A stretch of DNA of 6,104 nt from Chloroflexota bacterium (GTDB taxonomy: Bacteria; Chloroflexota; Dehalococcoidia; Dehalococcoidales; RBG-16-60-22), in the NCBI GenBank assembly GCA_025358235.1, contig JANYKH010000295.1:1-6104 (forward strand), in the 5' to 3' direction. Both the position numbers and the translations under genes were made by a program. Below, in pieces: positions 1 to 5,153 of the stretch. Every line of letters starts with the position of its first letter. The first letter of the stretch is position 1. Below the pieces are notes generated by a model. It ran no database searches, was not told the DNA's origin, and saw only the letters and a program-made list of their open reading frames with translations.

Positions 1-75
1 GCGCGATTGGAGAGGGGGGAGGCGGGGGCAAATTTAGTTCAACCGAATCCCCGGTTTTAAGTTTCATCCCGGACC
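1..75. other. Non-coding stretch before the truncated pseudouridine synthase
   Basis: None of the three forward frames here encodes the expected N-terminus of an RluA-family enzyme. The frame of the downstream gene has a TAA at 58-60, and the other two frames read Gly/Arg-rich or nonsensical peptides. The first 30 bases are strongly purine-rich (G runs at 14-19 and 24-28). Positions 18-36 resemble a motif found again near 4873-4890. It therefore reads like intergenic DNA rather than eroded coding sequence. No ribosome binding site is evident before the GTG at 76. Confidence 0.5.
18..36 (+). repeat. GC-rich intergenic motif, copy near the window start
   Basis: The sequence GGAGGCGGGGGCAAATTTA matches GGAGCCGGGGGAAATTTA at 4873-4890 with one substitution and one inserted C. 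The reverse complements of 4822-4836 and 4981-4995 share its G-run core followed by ACAAA. This may be a dispersed intergenic repeat family, but the motif is short and low in complexity, so chance similarity is possible. Confidence 0.35.
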
Positions 76-723
76 GTGGATAAACCCTTCGGCATGTCCG
101 TCCACCCTTCGCCGGGGCAGACCGGCACAACCCTTATCAACGTTCTGATGGCACACATTCCGGAACTGGGGCTGGTGGACGATTCAATGCGCCCGGGGAT
201 AGTACACCGGCTCGACAAGGACACATCCGGCGTAATCCTGGTAGCGAAGACCAAAGCGGCCCAGATGAACCTTGTGGAACAGTTCAAAGAACGCACGGTG
301 AAGAAAGTCTACATCACACTGGTCGAAGGCAACTTGAAGCCTGATAAAGGGACGATCGAGGCAGCCATAGGCCGCGACCCGATTAACCGGCAGCGCATGG
401 CAGTGACCCATAACGGCCGTGAAGCGCGGACGGAATACCGCGTGCTGAAATACCTCGACAAATATACCCTGCTGGAAGTCACCCCCAAAACGGGGCGCAC
501 GCACCAGATACGAGTACATCTTGCGGCGGTAGGTTATCCTGTTGTCGGTGATGGGGTTTACGGTTCGAAATCCAAGTACCTGAAGCGGCAATTCCTGCAC
601 GCGCACAAAATCGGCATCAAGCTGCCCTCAACCGGGGAATACCGGGAGTTTGTTTCAGAACTGGCGCCGGATCTTCAAGAAGCGCTGGACGAGATCAGCG
701 CAGGGCTGCCAGCCGGTCAATAA
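76..723 (+). CDS. RluA/RluD-family pseudouridine synthase, N-terminally truncated
   Basis: Members of this family isomerise specific uridines in rRNA or tRNA to pseudouridine in the cytoplasm. Family motifs are clear in the 215 residues read from GTG 76: a DKP-G-VHP segment at residues 2-11, the catalytic HRLDKDTSG loop at 44-52 with Asp47 as the expected nucleophile, KTGRTHQIRVH at 138-148, the VGDGVYG segment at 157-163 and LHAH at 174-177. Full-length RluD-type proteins are about 300-320 residues, with an N-terminal S4 RNA-binding domain of roughly 80 residues and a first core strand before the DKP motif. Both are absent here, because the frame is closed by TAA at 58-60. GTG 76 falls inside the conserved core and has no convincing ribosome binding site, so it is probably not an authentic start. 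The gene may be a 5'-deleted remnant or an assembly junction. The catalytic part is undamaged, so any deletion would be recent. The 3' end overlaps the opposite-strand phosphatase gene. The exact RNA target cannot be told. Confidence 0.85.
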   Translation: MDKPFGMSVHPSPGQTGTTLINVLMAHIPELGLVDDSMRPGIVHRLDKDTSGVILVAKTKAAQMNLVEQFKERTVKKVYITLVEGNLKPDKGTIEAAIGRDPINRQRMAVTHNGREARTEYRVLKYLDKYTLLEVTPKTGRTHQIRVHLAAVGYPVVGDGVYGSKSKYLKRQFLHAHKIGIKLPSTGEYREFVSELAPDLQEALDEISAGLPAGQ

Positions 724-1492
724 GCTGAGCCACCTCAGCATAGCCGGGCAAGAAATACTCTGTATGGGTGCATGATTCCGGCCCGCCGACAAATATCGGC
801 CAGCCGCCGCGCTTTTTTGCCATGCGGAGGGCATCCTCATCCGTAACGTCGTCACCGAGGTAGATCAGAAGTGAATCCTGCCCCGTCTGCTGGTTAACAT
901 GTTGATGCAGTAACTCCACTGCGCGGCCTTTATCCCAGGATACGTCAGGAAAGATATTCCACACCTTTTTTCCCCCGATAAAACGGATCTGACCGCCGTG
1001 CAGACTGGAGGCACAGGCTTCCCGTATCAGATCCACCACTTCGTCCTGGAGGTTTATCAGGACAAGCCGGTAGTGAACGCTGAGACTAAACCCTTTATCC
1101 TCGATAATGGCGCCTTCAAACGAGTCCAGAGCGGCATGCAGACGGCCCAGTATTCCCTGCATCAAGGGGCGGGCCTGATCGGCGGCGGGGTGTTTATAAT
1201 CCAGTCCCGGGCCGTATATTTCCAAACCGTGGTTAGCGGCGTAATAAATACCTTCAATTTTTACCGCCGACCGCAAATCATCCATACCACGGCCGCTCAC
1301 TACGGCGACAGTATAATCAGGCTGACGGCTGAGCGCGGCAAGTTTGTCCCGGGTTTTTTCGGAAAAAACCACATCACCGGGGCGGCGGTAGAGTGGGGTA
1401 AGCGTGCCGTCAAAGTCAGAGCAAAAAAGGATATGCCCGGCGCTTTTAACAGCCTGCTCCAGGGAAGCACAGTCTCTCAACAGGTATTTCAT
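695..1492 (-). CDS. otsB: Trehalose-6-phosphate phosphatase-like HAD hydrolase (OtsB family)
   Basis: This enzyme is predicted to remove phosphate from trehalose 6-phosphate, or a closely related sugar phosphate, in the cytoplasm, the last step of OtsA/OtsB trehalose synthesis. At 265 residues it has the usual OtsB length. HAD motif I is SDFDGTL at 25-31 (nucleophile Asp26, acid/base Asp28), motif II is VVSGR at 64-68, the motif III lysine is Lys188 in WDKG, and motif IV is YLGDDVTDEDA at 211-221. OtsB-type cap signatures NHGLEI (87-92) and EDKGFSLSVHYR (131-142) are present. ATG 1492 is the only sensible start, because an in-frame TAA lies five codons upstream. A GGGAG Shine-Dalgarno-like run lies at 1508-1512, 15 nt away, which is rather far. 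The 3' end overlaps the pseudouridine synthase gene by 29 nt, tail to tail. No OtsA synthase is in the window, so the substrate is inferred from family. A glucosylglycerate- or mannosylglycerate-type phosphatase is a less likely alternative. Confidence 0.9.
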   Translation of the reverse strand: MKYLLRDCASLEQAVKSAGHILFCSDFDGTLTPLYRRPGDVVFSEKTRDKLAALSRQPDYTVAVVSGRGMDDLRSAVKIEGIYYAANHGLEIYGPGLDYKHPAADQARPLMQGILGRLHAALDSFEGAIIEDKGFSLSVHYRLVLINLQDEVVDLIREACASSLHGGQIRFIGGKKVWNIFPDVSWDKGRAVELLHQHVNQQTGQDSLLIYLGDDVTDEDALRMAKKRGGWPIFVGGPESCTHTEYFLPGYAEVAQLIDRLAALR

Positions 1493-1538
1493 GATGTAAT
1501 TTCTTTACTCCCTTGAATCCGGCAATAATCGCTCTTTT

Positions 1539-1566
1539 ATTTTACGCGCAAATTGGCAAATGTGAA
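1539..1566 (-). promoter_or_regulatory. Candidate promoter for the OtsB-like phosphatase gene
   Basis: On the minus strand a TTCACA (-35, positions 1566-1561) and a TAAAAT (-10, positions 1544-1539) are separated by 16 nt. Each matches five of six consensus bases. Transcription would start near 1532, leaving a leader of about 40 nt before ATG 1492. It is a prediction from consensus only. The phosphatase gene could also be reached by transcription from the glycosidase gene further right. Confidence 0.4.
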
Positions 1567-1640
1567 ACGGGTTGAGCGCAAAGGTCCAAAAGTGACGCAG
1601 TCAAGACCAATGGGCAGACTAAAGTCAGGGTGAACATTTG

Positions 1641-1669
1641 TTGACAGTGGTGCATACAATCTATATACT
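1641..1669 (+). promoter_or_regulatory. Strong sigma70-type promoter for the Lrp/AsnC-domain gene
   Basis: TTGACA (1641-1646, perfect -35) is followed after exactly 17 nt by TATACT (1664-1669, five of six -10 bases). Transcription is expected to start near 1676, giving a leader of about 47 nt that carries the AGGAGG ribosome binding site. This is the best promoter in the window. It supports high expression of a very small gene and rules against translation from the TTG at 1675. Confidence 0.75.
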
Positions 1670-1712
1670 ACTGCTTGCCGAAACGGCGCCGAAATCACAA
1701 TATTACCGGAAA

Positions 1713-1718
1713 AGGAGG
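1713..1718 (+). promoter_or_regulatory. Ribosome binding site AGGAGG deciding the ATG 1723 start
   Basis: A full AGGAGG lies four bases before ATG 1723. The frame is open further upstream to a TTG at 1675, but that codon lies at or before the predicted transcription start, and the extra 16 residues do not belong to the conserved domain. The 76-residue reading is therefore preferred. Confidence 0.8.
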
Positions 1719-1722
1719 ACAT

Positions 1723-1953
1723 ATGACCGCAAAAGCTTTTGTGTTGATCGAAACCTCCATCGAAAAGAGCCGGGATGTGGTGGCTGCCCTGAGAACGGTA
1801 CGCGGCCTGATAGAAGTGGACACAGTCACGGGGCCTTATGACATTATCGCTATTATTTCCGGCGAATCCCTGAACGACATCGGAGACACGGTTACCGGCA
1901 AGATCCATCATATACCCGGTATCACCCGCACAGTGACCTGCCTGGTTATCTAA
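1723..1953 (+). CDS. Stand-alone Lrp/AsnC ligand-binding (RAM) domain protein
   Basis: The 76-residue product consists only of the effector-binding domain of Lrp/AsnC regulators. It has the beta-alpha-beta pattern from residue 4, the VTGPYDIIAII segment at 35-45 that forms the ligand and oligomer interface in the family, and a closing IPGITRT-T segment at 64-72. The N-terminal helix-turn-helix of full-length regulators (about 150 residues) is absent. It cannot have been lost to a frameshift, because promoter and ribosome binding site sit directly before the domain. Such stand-alone proteins assemble into dimers and higher oligomers and may bind amino acids or other small molecules; some may partner full-length Lrp proteins. 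Its ligand cannot be read from sequence. The gene has its own strong promoter. Its TAA at 1951-1953 overlaps the stop of the convergent GH13 gene by 4 nt, leaving no room for a terminator between them. Confidence 0.9.
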   Translation: MTAKAFVLIETSIEKSRDVVAALRTVRGLIEVDTVTGPYDIIAIISGESLNDIGDTVTGKIHHIPGITRTVTCLVI

Positions 1954-3440
1954 GCCGAAATCCGGAAAACATGCGCCCCCCAGGCTTCAAGCGCCACATA
2001 CAGTCCCCGATCATTTAGTTCCGAACGTTCTCGTATATAACTCCGGTCATTAAGTTCATCCTGATACAAGACCCGGCCTTCGGCGCAAGGTTGGGGGGGA
2101 CTCGTTAACCACCCCCGGGCCGGACTGCCGGAGTAATTAACCACCACCAGACCGGGGTCCCCGTCATCTATCCAGGACCATGCCAGCAGGTTTTCAAAGC
2201 TGTTATCGCCTTTTGACGCCGGAGAAACGCGTTCCATCTGCCAGCGACCGGACCGAAATACTGGCGCTGAATTAATCTTTAGCAGGCGCTCATAAAAAGT
2301 GCGGATTTCAGGATCCGCGGCTTCATCCGGCTCACGAACCAGCTGCACCGGCATTTTTACCTGTTTGCCATCAAGCTGGCCGTCATGGAAAAAACGGAGG
2401 CCGGGCAGGGTGCTGATAATCACCGCCGCGGCCTTTGACCGTTCGCGGCCGAAAGCGGTCAGCGCACGCTGTTCGTCATGATTTTCTATAAAGTGGGCGA
2501 GGTGGGGCAGCACATGAGCCGATTCAACCAGCCGGGCTTTTATCTTCCCGGCGTCGGAATAGCGCAGCAATTTATAAGAGTCCATATCATAAGCGAAGTC
2601 AAAACCAAAATCGATCAATTTTTGCTCAAAGCCCCAATAGGCCTCGGCAATAAAGACGAAATCCGGCCTTTTCAGCTTTACCCGGCTGATGATTTCCGGC
2701 CAGAACTCCGGGGCGGGGCGGGTGTTTTTAATATGTTTTCCCCAGACCCCGTCAAAAATCTCGTTGATGCCAAGCATTGCCATGTCACAGCGGACACCGT
2801 CCGCGAGTTCCGTCATTTTTAACAATTCTGCGGCGAAGGCCTCACGCAGACCGGGCGAGTAGAAGTTCACCTGGGCGGTGTCCGTCCAGGGGGGGTAATT
2901 GGGGTCGCGGCCGTGGGCCAGCATAAGGCCGTTGGCATTGGAGAAATACCATTCCGGGTGGTGTGCCAATTCGGTGGGGAGGGCGGGGACAAACCAGTCC
3001 GGGTTGCTAACAACCCAGGGGTTATCAACGGCGACGTGGTTGGGAACGAAGTCAAGGATTAGCCGCATCCCGGCGCGGTTAACCGCGGCTTTTACCGCCG
3101 CCAGATCAGGGCTGCCCAGGGACGAATCAGGCACGTAATCAAATATCGCATAAGGTGAACCGGTGATATCGGCATCAGTCCAGCCCGGCAAGGCCTGTTT
3201 AAAATCATTGCCGCGGTGAGCGTATTCCATCGCGAGGCGGCGGGCGGCCGGACTGCGCTGCCACACCCCCATCAACCACACCATATCAAAACCGTTTTCC
3301 GCCAGGGATTTCCACTGGGCATCAGGAATCGAGTCTAAATTAGTTTGAGGAAGAGTCTTACGGACGCGGTTCATCCACAATCGGGCGTTGACCTCGATAA
3401 GTTGAGGACTAACGGTCTGATGCGCGCCGGGAGAATTCAT
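1950..3440 (-). CDS. GH13 (alpha-amylase superfamily) glycosidase
   Basis: The 496-residue protein should hydrolyse or transfer alpha-glucosidic bonds through a retaining mechanism. The four GH13 regions are in order: region I DFVPNH at 130-135, region II GVRCD at 215-219 with Asp219 as nucleophile, region III IAEAYW at 264-269 with Glu266 as acid/base, and region IV ENHDEQR at 319-325 with Asp322 as transition-state stabiliser. All catalytic residues are present. Residues 14-22 (LIEVNARLW) match the usual first barrel strand, about 135-200 is a short domain B, and roughly 400-496 is the C-terminal beta domain. There is no signal peptide, so it is probably cytoplasmic and acts on an internal sugar such as glycogen, a maltodextrin or a trehalose-type disaccharide. 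The subfamily is not recognisable. A short duplication, ELNDR at 462-466 and 474-478, lies near the C-terminus. ATG 3440 has no clear ribosome binding site. The gene is divergent from the transporter and lies on the same strand as the OtsB-like gene. Confidence 0.9.
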   Translation of the reverse strand: MNSPGAHQTVSPQLIEVNARLWMNRVRKTLPQTNLDSIPDAQWKSLAENGFDMVWLMGVWQRSPAARRLAMEYAHRGNDFKQALPGWTDADITGSPYAIFDYVPDSSLGSPDLAAVKAAVNRAGMRLILDFVPNHVAVDNPWVVSNPDWFVPALPTELAHHPEWYFSNANGLMLAHGRDPNYPPWTDTAQVNFYSPGLREAFAAELLKMTELADGVRCDMAMLGINEIFDGVWGKHIKNTRPAPEFWPEIISRVKLKRPDFVFIAEAYWGFEQKLIDFGFDFAYDMDSYKLLRYSDAGKIKARLVESAHVLPHLAHFIENHDEQRALTAFGRERSKAAAVIISTLPGLRFFHDGQLDGKQVKMPVQLVREPDEAADPEIRTFYERLLKINSAPVFRSGRWQMERVSPASKGDNSFENLLAWSWIDDGDPGLVVVNYSGSPARGWLTSPPQPCAEGRVLYQDELNDRSYIRERSELNDRGLYVALEAWGAHVFRISA

Positions 3441-3442
3441 AC

Positions 3443-3448
3443 TATAAT
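3443..3448 (+). promoter_or_regulatory. Candidate -10 box for the transporter gene
   Basis: A perfect TATAAT lies at 3443-3448, 55 nt before the transporter start, in the 63-nt divergent spacer. No good -35 hexamer is found 16-18 nt upstream and there is no extended -10 TG. It overlaps the proposed minus-strand -10 of the glycosidase gene, so the two directions might compete. Confidence 0.3.
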
Positions 3449-3474
3449 TCTAACAATAACCGGAAGGCTTTGAA
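3447..3474 (-). promoter_or_regulatory. Possible promoter giving a near-leaderless GH13 transcript
   Basis: On the minus strand TTCAAA (-35, 3474-3469) and TAGAAT (-10, 3452-3447) are 16 nt apart. The -10 ends only six bases before ATG 3440, so the transcript would begin at or next to the start codon. That would explain the missing Shine-Dalgarno sequence. The evidence is consensus matching only, in an AT-rich spacer where chance hits are common. Confidence 0.3.
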
Positions 3475-3489
3475 ATAGATAACCGTCTC

Positions 3490-3504
3490 ATGACCATTTT
3501 ATAA
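3490..3504 (+). other. Minimal upstream reading frame overlapping the transporter start
   Basis: ATG ACC ATT TTA TAA encodes MTIL. Its stop shares an A with the transporter start codon (TAATG). Because the transporter has no Shine-Dalgarno sequence, translational coupling from this mini frame is conceivable. The mini frame also lacks a well-placed ribosome binding site: the nearest purine run, GGAAGG at 3462-3467, is 22 nt away. It may be coincidence. Confidence 0.2.
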
Positions 3505-4739
3505 TGATCCCGATTATTGTCCTGGCCGCAGTTTTTATCCTGATCGCGGTCCGCAAAGTGGGCAACACCCGCCTTCAAATCTGGCAGATCATGCTGCTGG
3601 GCGCGGCGGTCGTCTTGATTACCGGGCAGATTTCACCGGCAAACGCCCTATTCGCGGTAAATGTGGATGTGATGCTGTTCCTCTTCGGCATGTTCGTGAT
3701 TGGGGCGGCGTTGGAAGAAAGCGGGTATTTGGCCCATATCTCGTGCAGACTGTTCTCAAAAGTAAAATCCGGCGAGAGTGTTTTGCTCGTGCTGATCTTC
3801 GGAGCAGGGTTGGCTTCCGCCCTCCTGATGAACGACACGCTGGCGATTATCGGCACGCCGGTGGTATTGATGCTGGCAAAAGAACGCGGGCTGCCCGCCA
3901 GGGCGGTGCTGATTGCACTGGCTGTGGCGGTGACGACAGGTTCCGTGATGAGCCCGATCGGCAACCCGCAAAATTTATTGATTGCGGTGGGGGGCGGGGT
4001 TCCGGCCCCGTTTATCACCTTCTTGAAATACCTGTTCGTACCCACGATGATTAACCTGGCAGCCGCCTTTTTTCTGGTGCAGTATTTTTTCAGGGCTGAT
4101 TTCCGCGCTGGAACAGGACCGCAGAACGCCCAACCGATAAAAGACCAATCAATGGCAAGGCTCTGCCGGATGTCACTGGCTCTGCTAATCCTGCTGATCA
4201 TAGTCAAGATTGCGCTAGTCTGGTGGCAAATCGAATTCAGATTGACTTATATCGCGCTGGCAGCCATGCTGCCGCTGCTGCTTTTCAGTCCCCAAAGGTT
4301 GGGGCTGATGAAGAAAGTGGACTGGCATACGCTGGTATTTTTTGCGGCGATGTTTGTGCTGATGCAGAGCGTGTGGGACGCGGGCTTCTTTCAGTCATTG
4401 CTCAAAGCGTCGAATGTTGACCTGGCATCGACCGGCTTTGTGATGGCGATCAGCATTGTCCTGAGCCAGTTTATTTCAAACGTACCGCTGGTGGCGCTTT
4501 ATCTGCCGATGCTGGCGCAGGCTGGTACATCCACGGTGGAGTTAATGGCGCTGGCGGCGGGGTCCACCATTGCAGGCAACCTGACAATTCTGGGGGCAGC
4601 GAGCAATGTAATTATCATTCAAAACGCGGAGAGCAAGTTCGGCAAAACGTTAAGTTTTCTGGATTTTTTCAAGATCGGTCTGCCGCTGACACTGATTAAT
4701 ACGGTGGTTTACCTGTTTTTCCTGCGCCTGATCGCGTAA
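3504..4739 (+). CDS. ArsB/NhaD-superfamily (YbiR-like) membrane anion transporter
   Basis: This 411-residue integral membrane protein has about 10-12 hydrophobic segments, for example near residues 1-16, 27-40, 53-70, 92-125, 133-162, 174-196, 222-240, 247-262, 275-290, 308-338, 345-372 and 390-409. It shows the two-fold repeat of the ion-transporter superfamily. The first half has NDTLAIIGTPV at 110-120 followed by SPIGNPQN at 150-157. The second half has SNVPLVALYLP at 325-335 followed by AGNLTILGAASNVI at 357-370. A polar loop around 198-219 separates the halves. The NPQN motif and length fit the YbiR-type putative anion permeases better than the larger SLC13 dicarboxylate carriers. The substrate (an oxyanion, an organic anion, or Na+/H+ exchange) cannot be assigned, and no arsenic-resistance genes lie nearby. 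An in-frame TAA at 3480-3482 with no start codon before ATG 3504 fixes the start. There is no visible ribosome binding site, and a five-codon reading frame ends on that ATG. Confidence 0.88.
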   Translation: MIPIIVLAAVFILIAVRKVGNTRLQIWQIMLLGAAVVLITGQISPANALFAVNVDVMLFLFGMFVIGAALEESGYLAHISCRLFSKVKSGESVLLVLIFGAGLASALLMNDTLAIIGTPVVLMLAKERGLPARAVLIALAVAVTTGSVMSPIGNPQNLLIAVGGGVPAPFITFLKYLFVPTMINLAAAFFLVQYFFRADFRAGTGPQNAQPIKDQSMARLCRMSLALLILLIIVKIALVWWQIEFRLTYIALAAMLPLLLFSPQRLGLMKKVDWHTLVFFAAMFVLMQSVWDAGFFQSLLKASNVDLASTGFVMAISIVLSQFISNVPLVALYLPMLAQAGTSTVELMALAAGSTIAGNLTILGAASNVIIIQNAESKFGKTLSFLDFFKIGLPLTLINTVVYLFFLRLIA

Positions 4740-4810
4740 TGAGAGTACAGTGAAGCCGCGAAATTATCCCGGAAACGTTCATTTTTGGCGTATTTTCGGG
4801 TATCAACTTT

Positions 4811-4840
4811 GCCTCACCCCCTTTGTCCCCCGCTCCGTTT
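4811..4840 (+). repeat. Direct repeat copy 1 (core TTTGTCCCCC)
   Basis: This copy begins GCCTCACCCCC and runs into the core TTTGTCCCCC at 4822-4831, followed by GCTCCGTTT. It aligns with 4969-4998 at 9 of 11 flanking positions plus the identical ten-base core, with single-base indels. It also forms part of the left arm of the inverted repeat at 4826-4884. Confidence 0.5.
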
Positions 4841-4884
4841 TCATTGCGGATCAAAAACAATGATGATTTAACGGAGCCGGGGGA
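4826..4884. repeat. Imperfect inverted repeat able to form a long hairpin
   Basis: The left arm TCCCCCGCTCCGTT (4826-4839) pairs with the right arm at 4870-4884, which is its reverse complement with one extra base. Nested inside is a second perfect pair, TCATTG (4841-4846) with CAATGA (4858-4863), enclosing an 11-base loop. The two-tier structure lies 87 nt past the transporter stop. It could be an RNA or DNA secondary-structure element, or two oppositely oriented copies of the GC-rich motif. Confidence 0.55.
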
Positions 4885-4896
4885 AATTTACTAGCG

Positions 4897-4915
4897 GAGG
4901 GGGCTTCGCCCCCTC
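4897..4915. repeat. Perfect GC-rich palindrome (GAGGGGGC-TTC-GCCCCCTC)
   Basis: Eight perfectly paired bases flank a three-base TTC loop. It is a very stable hairpin, but no T-run follows on either strand, so it does not look like a standard intrinsic terminator. Palindromes built on GGGGGCTTCGCCCCC are frequent intergenic elements in bacterial genomes. It could be REP-like, or act as a bidirectional transcription pause or stop. Confidence 0.55.
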
Positions 4916-4968
4916 GCGAGATGTCGCCCCTGCTTCTAAAAAAGATTTTAATTGACGAGCCTGACAGA

Positions 4969-4998
4969 GCCGCACCTCCTTTTGTCCCCCCGGCCTTT
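4969..4998 (+). repeat. Direct repeat copy 2 (core TTTGTCCCCC)
   Basis: This copy begins GCCGCACCTCC and contains the same core at 4981-4990, then CGGCCTTT. It lies 158 nt after the first copy. The palindrome at 4897-4915 lies between the two copies. Confidence 0.5.
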
Positions 4999-5087
4999 AA
5001 TCCCGCGTTTCACCCAAAATATTACGGGATATTGATAATCCACGCCCACCAGAGCGAACGTCATAGTTAGATCAGTCTATCCACGTA

Positions 5088-5118
5088 TTGACGGGACATC
5101 ATGTAAAATAGAGATAAT
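5088..5118 (+). promoter_or_regulatory. Candidate promoter for the lipoprotein gene
   Basis: TTGACG (5088-5093, five of six) is followed 19 nt later by GATAAT (5113-5118, five of six). The spacer is longer than the ideal 17 nt, so activity may be weak or need a regulator. Transcription would begin near 5125, about 30 nt before the ATG. The surrounding DNA is clearly more AT-rich than the repeats upstream, as expected for a promoter. Confidence 0.4.
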
Positions 5119-5140
5119 ATTGTGAGTTATGCCTATCTAC

Positions 5141-5146
5141 GAGGAG
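5141..5146 (+). promoter_or_regulatory. Ribosome binding site for the lipoprotein gene
   Basis: GAGGAG is placed seven bases before ATG 5154, which is ideal spacing. The first residues after that ATG form a proper lipoprotein signal peptide, which confirms the start. Confidence 0.75.
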
Positions 5147-5153
5147 AAACATT

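Larger units (their letters stand above)
4740..5153. other. 414-nt intergenic region with GC-rich repeats and a promoter
   Basis: No plausible gene is seen on either strand. In order it holds a weak hairpin just after the transporter (4768-4775 with 4793-4800, one G-U pair, no T-run after it), a GC-rich direct repeat pair (4811-4840 and 4969-4998), a long imperfect inverted repeat (4826-4884), a GGGGGC-TTC-GCCCCC hairpin (4897-4915), a short ATCCCG/CGGGAT inverted pair (5000-5005 and 5025-5030), and the predicted lipoprotein promoter. None of the hairpins has the T-run of a classical intrinsic terminator. Confidence 0.7.

Noticed and set aside
998..1516. 172-codon plus-strand frame antisense to the phosphatase gene
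   Set aside because: It lies almost entirely opposite an OtsB-like gene with all catalytic motifs, has no recognisable domain and no ribosome binding site.
1675..1722. Upstream TTG start for the Lrp-type protein (92 residues)
   Set aside because: The TTG falls at the predicted transcription start, while ATG 1723 has an AGGAGG just before it and begins at the conserved domain.
1537..1911. 124-codon minus-strand frame opposite the Lrp-type gene
   Set aside because: The plus strand has a strong promoter, ribosome binding site and conserved domain. The minus-strand peptide shows no family resemblance.
3500..3505. TATAAT overlapping the transporter ATG as its promoter
   Set aside because: A -10 box over the start codon cannot drive that gene from ATG 3504, and the nearest TTGAAA lies 24 nt upstream, which is too far.
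3575..4207. 210-codon minus-strand frame opposite the transporter
   Set aside because: The plus strand encodes a clear polytopic membrane protein with NPQN and SNVP motifs. The antisense product is Ser/Thr/Ile-rich with no recognisable domain.
4897..4915. GC palindrome as an intrinsic terminator of the transporter gene
   Set aside because: It is 157 nt past the stop codon and no T-run follows on either strand, so only a repeat/hairpin call is supported.
4952..4980. TTGACG at 4952-4957 as a second promoter
   Set aside because: The bases 16-19 nt downstream are C-rich (around CACCTCCT) with nothing like a -10 box.
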